This document shows, one piece after another, positions 15,533-22,969 of a stretch of DNA of 37,683 bases. Under the pieces are notes generated by a model. It did not search any database, had not been told where the DNA came from, and worked only from the letters and a program-made list of their open reading frames with translations. Position 1 is the stretch's first letter, and each line of letters starts with the position of its first letter. Position numbers and translations under genes: made by a program. Location: positions 1 through 37,683 of the forward strand of contig JBAXUY010000017.1 of the NCBI GenBank assembly GCA_037129475.1. The letters run 5' to 3'. Source of the stretch: RGVT01 sp037129475. GTDB taxonomy: Bacteria; Planctomycetota; Planctomycetia; Pirellulales; UBA1268.

Positions 15533-15932
15533 CACGAACACCGCCGTATCCGGCCTCATCTGGGGCGGGGTGCCAGGGCGACTGATCGACGCGGCTGCGG
15601 CCGGCAAGACGCAGATCATTTCGAGTGTGCCGCTCTTGGACGAGCTGCACGACGTTCTGTTTCGAAAGAAGTTCGCCGCCCAACTGGCTGAGCAGGGGGT
15701 GGACGCGGCGGACCTGTTCGAGGGATATGCCGCCCTCGTGCAGCTTGTCGTCCCTGCTGTTATCGGCCCGGTAATCCTCGCCGATCCCGATGACGACATC
15801 GTGCTTGCGACGGCCGTAGCCTGCGGCGCAGACGTGATCGTTTCAGGCGATGCCCATCTTCTCGGGATCGGCGAGTTCCAGGGGATTCCCATCTTCACGC
15901 CTGCGGCGGCCGTGAGTCGGTTGGCGGTGTGA
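15501..15932 (+). CDS. PIN-domain toxin (putative toxin component, PIN family)
   Basis: PIN toxins are Mg-dependent ribonucleases that cleave tRNA, rRNA or mRNA. In this 143-residue protein the acidic site is complete: D11 in LVLDTNTAVSGL, E48 in PLLDELHDVL, D97-D99 in ADPDDDIVLATA and D117 in VSGDAHLLG. This matches the 'putative toxin-antitoxin system toxin component, PIN family' group rather than classic VapC. It starts at GTG 15501, or more likely at GTG 15516, which has GGAGCGG just upstream and would lose five residues. Both starts overlap the antitoxin gene. It is convergent with the truncated recombinase, 34 bp away. Confidence 0.87.
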   Translation: MRSGDVRLVLDTNTAVSGLIWGGVPGRLIDAAAAGKTQIISSVPLLDELHDVLFRKKFAAQLAEQGVDAADLFEGYAALVQLVVPAVIGPVILADPDDDIVLATAVACGADVIVSGDAHLLGIGEFQGIPIFTPAAAVSRLAV

Positions 15933-15966
15933 CCGGCGGGTCGCCGCCTGCCCGATGGCATTTGCG

Positions 15967-16998
15967 CTACAGCGGCACGACCACTTCCTTCGGCGTCGCC
16001 TTACCGGCAAGTTCGTCCGGCTGCTCGCTGCAGGCTGCCGGCCATGAGGTTCCGTCAGTCTCGCCTGGTCTGCCGCGGTCCAGCACAGCCAAAGCCGGCA
16101 CGGCGTTGATTGTGAAGCGGGCGACCATCTGCGGCTCCGCCCGGCCCTCGACCTGACGCTTCTCGAGGACGACATCGCCCACGAGCGCCTTGAGCACCTG
16201 GGCCGCCACGCCGACGTCGCCCTGCAGGAGGTCGCGCAGTTGCGTGAGTGCCACGACCACGTCCTTCGTCTTGATCCTCTTCACGTTCGGCCGCCGGCTG
16301 GCTCGCTGGAGTTCCTTGAGCCGCTCCCGCTTGGCGGCAAGTTGGCGACCCATCTCCTCCGCCTTCGCGAGCACGGCATCGAGATGCGTGTCGTCGAGCT
16401 TGGCGAGCCGCTTGTTGACCTCGGCCGTCAGGTCGGCGATGAAGCCGTCGGTGAAGAGCGTCGCCATGACGACGCCAAGCACCGCCTCGTCGATGATCCG
16501 GGCCGACTTGGAGCCCTTATTGGTGCAGCCCTTGATACCACTCGATGCATTGAAGCAGAAGAAGCTCTGATACTTGCCAACCGAACGTCCGAGGATCATC
16601 GGATTGCTGCAGCACCCGCAGATCGGCCGGATGAGCACCTTCGGATAAAGCTCCACACGGTAGACCTTCTTACGGCGATCCTTTGCCTTGCGGCCAAACG
16701 ACTCGGCGCCGAGGCTGAGTCTGCGGTGCACGGCTTCGGCCAACTCGTGCGACAGGATCCGCAGGTGCGGCACGTCCCGCCAGATCCATTCCGATGCCGG
16801 CAACTGGATCACCTTCTTCTTCCCCGTCTGCCGGTCGATCACCTGCCTGGTCTTGTGGAGCACGTCTTTGCCGACGAGCTTTTCGCGGCCGTAATGCTGG
16901 CGAACCCGGCCATCGGACCACGTCTTCTTGCCGCCTACCTTGTGCTCATTGAACAGTCGAGCGATGTCGATGGCGCTCTTTCCCTCGTAGGCGATCAA
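15967..16998 (-). CDS. Serine site-specific recombinase lacking its catalytic domain
   Basis: The reading frame holds the recombinase domain (IAYEGKSAIDIARLFNEHKVGGKKTWSDGRVRQHY), the zinc beta-ribbon (PICGCCSNPMIL and CFNASSGIKGCTNKG cysteines, about residues 127-160), and a coiled-coil region (AKAEEMGRQLAAKRERLKELQRA, about 210-235). This matches the central and C-terminal parts of large serine recombinases. Homologous sequence continues upstream to about 17046 (VQIDPEAAEW in the same frame), where it stops next to an in-frame TGA. The N-terminal resolvase domain with its nucleophilic serine is absent. The start given is a TTG. It is most likely a decayed integrase of a former island, although a DNA-binding remnant could still be made. 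Confidence 0.75.
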   Translation of the reverse strand: MIAYEGKSAIDIARLFNEHKVGGKKTWSDGRVRQHYGREKLVGKDVLHKTRQVIDRQTGKKKVIQLPASEWIWRDVPHLRILSHELAEAVHRRLSLGAESFGRKAKDRRKKVYRVELYPKVLIRPICGCCSNPMILGRSVGKYQSFFCFNASSGIKGCTNKGSKSARIIDEAVLGVVMATLFTDGFIADLTAEVNKRLAKLDDTHLDAVLAKAEEMGRQLAAKRERLKELQRASRRPNVKRIKTKDVVVALTQLRDLLQGDVGVAAQVLKALVGDVVLEKRQVEGRAEPQMVARFTINAVPALAVLDRGRPGETDGTSWPAACSEQPDELAGKATPKEVVVPL

Positions 16999-17046
16999 TT
17001 CGGCACCCCGTCGCGTCCACTCGGCCGCCTCGGGGTCGATCTGGAC

Positions 17047-17484
17047 GGCGTTCGACGAGCGTCTTGGCGAGCGCCAGATCGATCCAGAGCTTCAGCGTAC
17101 CGTCCGGACGGAAGAATTCGGTGCGCTGCTGCCGGAACCGTCGCTCAAAGTCGTCGGCCATTGCCCCGATCGTGGTCGCGTCAGCCGCCGGCACGGCGGG
17201 CGTTCCCACGAGTTCGGTCCAGAGTCGAGCCTGGACCTCAAGATAGGTGCGGGCCAGGTCGAGTAGACCGGCACGTTCGGGCAAGCCGAAGTCATCGCTG
17301 CGAACGCGGCAGCGGCCATGCCGATAATTCTTTGAACGTTCGGAAAAACCAAAGGAGCCGTGCCCGGCGTCGCCGGGACTTGAAGTGATGTCAAACATTG
17401 GAGAAATCCTCATGGCGACCATAAAAGTGGTCACCGAGGGGTTCCTCCGTCATCCGCCGGCCGTAGGCAGCGCCCGCTCGCGGG
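17047..17484. other. Gap with unassigned coding remnants and an inverted repeat
   Basis: No intact gene was found in these 438 bp. On the minus strand, about 17060-17290 reads as a protein-like stretch (LARTYLEVQARLW, then FERRFRQQRTEFF and LKLWIDLALAKTLVE) whose frame runs into the recombinase region out of frame. A different minus frame is protein-like just upstream (17300-17394), suggesting a frameshifted remnant of an older gene that I cannot name. CCCGGCG and CGCCGGG flank a single base at 17363-17377, a tight inverted repeat. The junction near 17046 marks where the recombinase lost its N-terminal part. Confidence 0.4.
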
Positions 17485-18906
17485 CTAGCGGGCCGCGGGC
17501 GCCGTCGGCTGGCTGGCCAACCGTTCGGCCCTCAACCGCGTGTACCAGGTCTGGTTGACCCCATTGATCGTGCGCAGGAGATCAAGGATGGGCTGCACGC
17601 CCTTGAAGCCGGCGTCCCTCGAGAGGGTTCCCTGGAACGAATCGCCGCGGTTGGAGAAATTCGGCAGCGACCCGAGCGCCGCCTTCAGCGGCTCGATGGG
17701 CGCGGGAAAGCCGGTCGCTTGCTCGTTGGGAGCCGAGTAGAAAAAGCCGACGGGCTGGCCCGGAAGCCAACTGATGAACGTGGTGGCTCCACTCAAGTAG
17801 CCCGCATACAGGCGATTCTCTTCGGAGACGACGTAGTTCGCTGGATTGGTGTAGTCGGCAGGGTTCCCCGAGGAGGGCCCATTGTACTGATACTGCACGA
17901 ACGTCTTGAGCTGCGTGGAATCCGCCGCGGGATAGCACCACCGCGCCCACACCTGGATCTTATCGGGCGTCATGTATCTCCAGACGCCGGATACGACCTC
18001 TCCGAACTGGCTCTTCGACACGCGAACCCGCAGGCCCGGGTCGTCGGCAGGAATCCCGAGAACGTCGCGGACCTTCGCGCCCACAGACTGGATCGTGGCG
18101 GCGACCGTGGCGTCGTCGGCATAGGCCGACGGGTTGCCGTTCTCGTAGAAGATATCCATGAAGTCGTAGTCGTTGTCGAAGCCGTCGCCATCGACGTCGC
18201 CGTCTGCGAAGCGATCCTGCGTGTCGGTCTCGCGGTCGAGGCCGCCGCCGCCGACAAGCGCGTCGGTGCCGAGCTCGCCATCCAGGCGGTCGTCGCCCTC
18301 GCCCGCGTTGAGCGAATCGTTGCCCGATCCGCCGAGCAACTCGTCTGCCCCATCGCCTCCCATGAGACGATCGTCGCCAAGGCCACCACGGACGGAATCA
18401 TTTCCTGCGCCGGCATCGACCGTGTCGTTCCCGGCGCCAGAATCAACCGTGTCGTTTCCTGCGCCGGCGTTGACCGTGTCGTTGCCACCCTCGCCGAACA
18501 CTTGGTCATTCCCTTCGCCACCAATCAACTCGTCGGCAGCGGAGCCTCCCCGAAGCACGTCGGCGCCCGCGCCGCCGTCGGCACGGGAGGCGATGGCCGT
18601 CAGGTTCGTAAACGTGTCGTTGCCCGCGTCACCCGTGAACGCGATCCGCGACACCGTTGCGGCGCTCACCGTGCGACTCAACCGGCCCGAGGCGGAGTTC
18701 AGCGACACGATGAGATTCGCGCCCTGCTGCCGAACCTCGGCGGAGTCATTGCCCGTCGATCCGACGATCGTTACGGTCCGCGAAACGCGGTCGTATCCGA
18801 TCCCGGCGGCAAGGACAATCCGGCCCTCCAGGCCCTCGACATCCAGCCGGCCGCGACGAGTAGCTCGTAGCCGGCGACTCAACCGCTTCGCTCTTGTCTC
18901 GGCCAT
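17485..18906 (-). CDS. Exported RTX-repeat (hemolysin-type calcium-binding) protein
   Basis: This 473-residue protein starts with a basic stretch and VEGLEGRIVLAAG, the planctomycete LE-x-R-x-x-L type export or anchoring motif (residues ~26-32). Residues ~111-224 are GGxGxD-x-x nonapeptides that bind calcium in a parallel beta-roll. Three almost identical units (AGNDTV) are encoded with a 27-bp period near 18400-18480. An acidic DVDGDGFDND stretch (about 237-246) resembles an EF-hand or dockerin loop. The last ~200 residues form a domain I do not recognise. The ATG at 18906 has GGAG ten bases upstream; the longer version would start at TTG 18939. It is probably a surface or secreted structural protein. 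It sits alone among mobile-element remains. Confidence 0.78.
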   Translation of the reverse strand: MAETRAKRLSRRLRATRRGRLDVEGLEGRIVLAAGIGYDRVSRTVTIVGSTGNDSAEVRQQGANLIVSLNSASGRLSRTVSAATVSRIAFTGDAGNDTFTNLTAIASRADGGAGADVLRGGSAADELIGGEGNDQVFGEGGNDTVNAGAGNDTVDSGAGNDTVDAGAGNDSVRGGLGDDRLMGGDGADELLGGSGNDSLNAGEGDDRLDGELGTDALVGGGGLDRETDTQDRFADGDVDGDGFDNDYDFMDIFYENGNPSAYADDATVAATIQSVGAKVRDVLGIPADDPGLRVRVSKSQFGEVVSGVWRYMTPDKIQVWARWCYPAADSTQLKTFVQYQYNGPSSGNPADYTNPANYVVSEENRLYAGYLSGATTFISWLPGQPVGFFYSAPNEQATGFPAPIEPLKAALGSLPNFSNRGDSFQGTLSRDAGFKGVQPILDLLRTINGVNQTWYTRLRAERLASQPTAPAAR

Positions 18907-19067
18907 GGCTTCCACTCCGCCGGGATGCAACTTCCCCAAACCCGATTATCGCCCGAATGGGGGGATCTCTATGCGAAGGAGTGTAGGCTTCGGGGGAGGG
19001 CCGACAAGGCGGGTTTCGCAACGCAGATTGAGGAGGAGGAGGAGGGGGCCATGCGTTCGTTCTGAAC

Positions 19068-19239
19068 GATAGGTCGGCCAATGGCACTTCGGTAAGCGTC
19101 GGCCGAGCGGAGCGGATCATGAGGAGCAACAGCCGGGGCTGGTCGGGCTGGATGCGGCCCGACCGTGGAGGTGCCGAGGAGCTCCCTGTCCACGCTCAAG
19201 GCCGATTTTTCTCGTCGGCGCAGACCGACCTTAAAACCG
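19068..19239. repeat. ~172-bp dispersed repeat, copy B
   Basis: This is the second copy of the repeat at 14232-14404, same orientation and ~92% identical. Here the inner hairpin GGTCGGGC/GCCCGACC is perfect, while in copy A one pair becomes T-G on the plus strand. The outer stem AAGGCCG/CGACCTT keeps pairing only on the minus strand through a G-U pair. Copy B ends 38 bp from the 3' end of a transposase relic on the minus strand, which suggests it may be an element terminus. From 18907 to 19067 I see only GC-rich sequence with a GGA-rich run. Confidence 0.85.
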
Positions 19240-19277
19240 CTCTTCGCGGGCCGTCCGCACCGTGACATGGGATCCCG

Positions 19278-19465
19278 TCAGAGGCTGTGGATGTCGATCA
19301 CGGGCGGGAGAGACGGATGTCGCCGCCACACCCAAGGGCACGCAAACGGAAACTCCTCCCCCACCCGGGCCATGAGCTTGGCCCAGGCTTGTGCGCGAGG
19401 TGTCATGCGAACGCGGTTGGTCCCACGAGTCGCAGCAGTCGCCGGAGGCATCTCCGCCCGCCATA
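19278..19465 (-). pseudogene. Transposase C-terminal relic (IS91/IS801-like tail)
   Basis: Reading the minus strand, the frame from about 19450 gives RAQAWAKLMARVGEEFPFACP and, after ~20 residues, ends in VIDIHSL before a TGA at 19278-19280. I recall both pieces as the zinc-ribbon segment and C terminus of a planctomycete transposase family with Y2/IS91-like ancestry. Normally they are separated by about 60 residues, and CP is followed by x-CGGDIRL. Here CGGDIR can be read one base out of frame (after TGCCCT, about 19339-19320), and the segment between is deleted. It is therefore a decayed fragment with a frameshift and an internal deletion. The rest of the gene is missing upstream. The family assignment is from memory. 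Confidence 0.5.
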
Positions 19466-19568
19466 GTCAGACGCCATCGGCGGCTCTCGGGGCGATGATC
19501 CTCTGTGGGGCCCCCTCTGAAAACGGTAGTCTGGCGGCGAATCCAACGCCGCATCCCGGCCACTGAAG

Positions 19569-20312
19569 ATGAACCCTGCTCGAGCACGAGGCTTCCGACC
19601 GCTGCCCTGGGATTCCGCGCTGTTTGGGTTTCCCGTGGCGCATGTCTCCCCGGACGTGGTCCACGACGGTCTGTTGCAGGATGTCATCGGTGCATTGCGT
19701 TCCGAGGGCGTGCAGCTTGCCTACGTCTCCGTGCCCTGGAGCGATACGAACGCGACCGCGACGCTCGCCCTGGCCGGCGCTCGGTGCGTCGATCGCAAGG
19801 TGCGATACCGGAAGGAAGCGATCGCCAGCCGCCCGCCACCCCCGGGCATCGAATCCGTCGTGGGCAAGCGCTGCACGCCAGACTTGGAGCAGCTCGCGCT
19901 CGTGAGCGGAACGTATTCACGGTTTCGAGCCGATCCGGGAATCGCGCCGGACGTGTTCGAGAAGCTCTATGTCGCCTGGATTCGCCGGAGCATGGCCGGG
20001 GAAATCGCCCGGGATGTGTTGGTGATTCACGAAGGATCGGCTTGTGTAGGGATGGTCACCATGGCGGAATCGGAATGTGGTTCGACAGGCACGATCGGGC
20101 TCATCGCCGTGGGGGACGGCCATCGCGGCAAGGGCCATGGAAGGCGACTCATGCTCGGCGCGGAGGCCTGGTGCGTCGCGCGCGGAATGACGGCGGTGGA
20201 AGTGGTCACCCAGATGCGGAATGTCGCCGCATGCGGTCTGTATGCCGCCTGCGGGTATGGGATTGTCGGTGACGAGGCGGTTTTTCACATCTGGCCCGAG
20301 TGCAGTCGATGA
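19569..20312 (+). CDS. wecD: dTDP-fucosamine acetyltransferase-like GNAT protein (WecD/RffC)
   Basis: WecD acetylates the 4-amino group of dTDP-4-amino-4,6-dideoxy-galactose to make dTDP-Fuc4NAc, a donor for surface polysaccharide. The 247-residue protein begins with PLPWDSALFGFPVAHV, a typical N-terminal signature of this enzyme group, and has a GNAT domain in its second half. The acetyl-CoA loop is HRGKGHGRRL (185-194), followed by the C-terminal AACGLYAACGYGIVG segment. The gene overlaps wecE by ATGA at 20309-20312, so the two are translationally coupled. Gene order wecD-wecE is the same as in enterobacteria. Specificity for this exact sugar is inferred from the strong wecE match. Confidence 0.8.
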   Translation: MNPARARGFRPLPWDSALFGFPVAHVSPDVVHDGLLQDVIGALRSEGVQLAYVSVPWSDTNATATLALAGARCVDRKVRYRKEAIASRPPPPGIESVVGKRCTPDLEQLALVSGTYSRFRADPGIAPDVFEKLYVAWIRRSMAGEIARDVLVIHEGSACVGMVTMAESECGSTGTIGLIAVGDGHRGKGHGRRLMLGAEAWCVARGMTAVEVVTQMRNVAACGLYAACGYGIVGDEAVFHIWPECSR

Positions 20313-21445
20313 TCCCGTTCAATCGTCCATTCCTCCCGGAGAGAGCGCTGGGCTACATCGCGGAGGCGTATCGTTCGGGCAAGGTTTCCGGCGATGGAGC
20401 CTTCACGAAACGCTGCGAGTCCTTCCTCGCAGAGCGCTACGGCTGCCACCGCACGCTCCTGACCACGTCCTGCACTGCCGCCTTGGAGTTGGCGTCGCTG
20501 CTGTGCCGGATTCAACCCGGTGACGAAGTGATCCTGCCCAGCTTCACCTTCGTCTCCACGGCCAACGCGTTCGCCCTGAGAGGTGCCACGCTCGTCTTCG
20601 TGGATTCCCTTCCCGACCACCCCAACATGGATCCTGTCCGGGTCGCAGAGGTCATCACAAACCGGACGAAGGCCATCGTGCCGGTTCACTATGCTGGCGT
20701 CGCCGTGGACATGGACCCGATCCTTCGCCTGGCTCGGGATGTCGGGGCCATCGTGGTGGAAGACTCCGCCCAGGCCATCGATGCCTGCTATCGCGGAATA
20801 CCATTAGGCACGCTTGGCGACTTTGGCGCGTTCTCCTTCCACGAGACCAAGAACGTCCACTGCGGGGAAGGCGGACTGCTTGCCATTCGCGGCGCGGAGC
20901 ACGTCGCCAGGGCGGAGATTCTCTGGGAGAAGGGGACCAACCGGAGGGCGTTCTTTCGCGGTGAAACGGACAAATATAGTTGGGTCGACGTTGGATCCTC
21001 GTTTCTTCCCGCGGATATCCTGGCGGCTTTGCTGTGGTCGCAACTCGAGGCTCTTCAGGAGATCAACGCCCGGCGATTTCGGCTGTGGGAGCGGTATCTC
21101 GAGGCCCTGCAACCCCTGCAGCAGGCCGGTTGGCTGAAGGTTCCCGCCATCCCCGGCTTTGCCGGGCACAATGCCCACTGCTTCTACGTCGTGCTGCCCG
21201 ACGCGCCCACGCGGGCCCGGCTCATCAAGCATCTCGGGCAGCGGGAGATTCTGGCGGTTTTTCACTACCAATCGCTTCACGCCAGTCCCTATTTCGCCGC
21301 CAAGCACGACGGCCGCCCCCTCCCGTATGCAGACCGCTTCAGTGACTGCCTGTTGCGGCTACCCCTGTTCCATGACCTCCGAGACGAAGAACAGGAACGC
21401 GTGATCGACGCCATGCTGGACTTCTTCGGGATCGGCACTGGTTGA
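20309..21445 (+). CDS. wecE: dTDP-4-amino-4,6-dideoxygalactose transaminase
   Basis: WecE transfers an amino group from glutamate to dTDP-4-keto-6-deoxy-glucose, using PLP. The 378-residue product aligns from end to end in memory with E. coli WecE/RffA: MIPFNRPFLPERALGYI, GKVSGDGAFTKRCE, LTTSCTAALELA, GDEVILPSFTFVSTANAF, IVPVHYAGVAVDMD, VVEDSAQAID, the PLP lysine in SFHETKN (residue 181 from this start), REKGTNR-like WEKGTNRRAFFRGETDKYSW and LLRLPLFHDL. The ATG at 20309 overlaps the wecD stop as ATGA; a GTG at 20300 is possible but unnecessary. It is followed after 33 bp by a glycosyltransferase. Confidence 0.93.
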   Translation: MIPFNRPFLPERALGYIAEAYRSGKVSGDGAFTKRCESFLAERYGCHRTLLTTSCTAALELASLLCRIQPGDEVILPSFTFVSTANAFALRGATLVFVDSLPDHPNMDPVRVAEVITNRTKAIVPVHYAGVAVDMDPILRLARDVGAIVVEDSAQAIDACYRGIPLGTLGDFGAFSFHETKNVHCGEGGLLAIRGAEHVARAEILWEKGTNRRAFFRGETDKYSWVDVGSSFLPADILAALLWSQLEALQEINARRFRLWERYLEALQPLQQAGWLKVPAIPGFAGHNAHCFYVVLPDAPTRARLIKHLGQREILAVFHYQSLHASPYFAAKHDGRPLPYADRFSDCLLRLPLFHDLRDEEQERVIDAMLDFFGIGTG

Positions 21446-21478
21446 TCGCTGGCCCACTCCGGACAGAGTTCTCGACAC

Positions 21479-22969
21479 GTGCACCAGCCCGAAACGCGAA
21501 TGACGAGAGCGAGGCGACTTCTCGGCATCCTGAATGGATGCTTGAGCCGCCATGCCTGCGATGCCGAACAGAGCCTCAGATTCATCGAGACATCCGCCCA
21601 GATCGCATGGCTGTGTCATGCCGGCACATTCGTTCTGCCCCAGGCCGAACGCTTGCTCCAAGAGCACACCTCGCTTGCGGATCCAGTCGCTCAGTCCGGC
21701 GACTTGATGAAGGCGGTGGAGGGCCGGACGCTCCATGTCCTCACGGAGGCCTACGCCATCGGCGGGCACACGCCGCTCGTGAAACGATGGATCGATCTCC
21801 TCGACGAAGAGCGCCACGCCGTCGTGCTCGTCCGGCAGGCTCAGCCGTTCGAGCCCTCGTGGGTTGTTCCGATGGGACGGCACGTGCCGTTGATCGATCT
21901 CCACCGGGCTGGCTTGAGTCGGCGCGCACGCGTGGCCCACCTGCGGGCTCTGTTCCGAGTTGCCCGGCGGGTGATTCTCCACATCCACCCCGATGATGCG
22001 TGCTCCGTGGCGGCCGCCTACCGCAGCCCCCATGCCGAAATCCACTTCCTCAACCATGCCGATCACGTGGCCTGGCTGGGAGCGGGCCTGCCCGTGGTGC
22101 TCCTGAATCTTCGGCACCGGGGCACCCGTCTGGCGGAAACCCGCCGCGGCATCGCGGCCGCCACCTGCGGAGTGGTGCCTGTGCCGATCACGCGGCCCGC
22201 CCTTGTGGATCGCCACGAAGCTCGGCAGAGCTTCGGTATCGGCGATCACGAGTGCCTCATCCTGTCCATCGCTTCGGCCTACAAATTCAATCCTGTCGGA
22301 CGACGCTCCCTGTTCGAACCGCTGGATCGCTTGCTCCGCCGTCGGGACGTCAAGCTCATGATTGTCGGCGTGGATGCCCTGCACCCGGTGTTCGGCCCCC
22401 TGGCCGAACGGCACCCCGGTCGGGTGCTCTGCATGGGAACGGTCCCATCGCCCACGCGGCATCGTGCGGCGGCGGACATCTACCTCGACAGTTATCCGTT
22501 CTGCTCGATCACGTCGATGCTCGAGAGCGCGGCCCTGGGCACGCCGGTGGTGGCCTACCAGCCTTACCCCGAGGAACTCGAAATCCTCTACAGCGAATGC
22601 CCGTGGCTCCCGGCGGATCGCCATCTGGCCCGCGATCCGGGCCACCTTGTCGAGTTGCTCGATGCGCTGATCGACGACCGTTCGCTCCGGCAGGAACTTG
22701 CCGTGCGCACCATCGAGGGCATGGAGCAGCACTCGCCCCGGGCATGGCGCGCCGCCATGCAGCGGCATTTGGCACGGGACTTCACGAAGACACCGTGGCG
22801 GAAACCAGACCGCCCCTTCCGCGATGGCCTGCTGGACCAGGTTCTCTCCGGGCTCATGGGCGACGTCCGCAGTTACACCGAGCAGGCCGAGATCCTGCGG
22901 CTCGATGAGATCGGTCGGGCCCGGATCACACAGTGCAAGCGGCAGGGGTTGCTGGAAGGCGGTCTTTAA
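21479..22969 (+). CDS. GT-B glycosyltransferase of the wec-type cluster
   Basis: This 496-residue protein has a GT-B look. A basic N-terminal helical region (~1-75) is followed by LHVLTEAYAIGGHTPLVKRWIDLL (about 85-108), typical of the first Rossmann domain of GT4-like enzymes. The C-terminal domain has VKLMIVGVD, then AAADIYLDSYPFCSITSMLESAALGTPVVAY (about 330-365), the donor-binding region resembling the O-GlcNAc transferase/GT41 type LDxxP...E-x7-P. The donor may be dTDP-Fuc4NAc supplied by the two preceding genes, but sequence alone does not show this. The start is GTG 21479 or ATG 21500. Its stop codon overlaps that of the minus-strand methyltransferase by 4 bp, at TTAA. Confidence 0.8.
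   Translation: MHQPETRMTRARRLLGILNGCLSRHACDAEQSLRFIETSAQIAWLCHAGTFVLPQAERLLQEHTSLADPVAQSGDLMKAVEGRTLHVLTEAYAIGGHTPLVKRWIDLLDEERHAVVLVRQAQPFEPSWVVPMGRHVPLIDLHRAGLSRRARVAHLRALFRVARRVILHIHPDDACSVAAAYRSPHAEIHFLNHADHVAWLGAGLPVVLLNLRHRGTRLAETRRGIAAATCGVVPVPITRPALVDRHEARQSFGIGDHECLILSIASAYKFNPVGRRSLFEPLDRLLRRRDVKLMIVGVDALHPVFGPLAERHPGRVLCMGTVPSPTRHRAAADIYLDSYPFCSITSMLESAALGTPVVAYQPYPEELEILYSECPWLPADRHLARDPGHLVELLDALIDDRSLRQELAVRTIEGMEQHSPRAWRAAMQRHLARDFTKTPWRKPDRPFRDGLLDQVLSGLMGDVRSYTEQAEILRLDEIGRARITQCKRQGLLEGGL

Noticed and set aside
17060..17290. Polyhydroxyalkanoate-synthase-like reading of the fragment upstream of the recombinase
   Set aside because: The resemblance rests on a few residues (ERRFR, EFF) and no active-site motif is present.
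16240..17388. 382-codon plus-strand frame over the recombinase
   Set aside because: It is a shadow of the recombinase on the other strand and has no recognisable features.
19165..19566. Plus-strand frame running through repeat copy B
   Set aside because: It crosses the repeat and the transposase relic, and similar text appears at copy A only because of the repeat.
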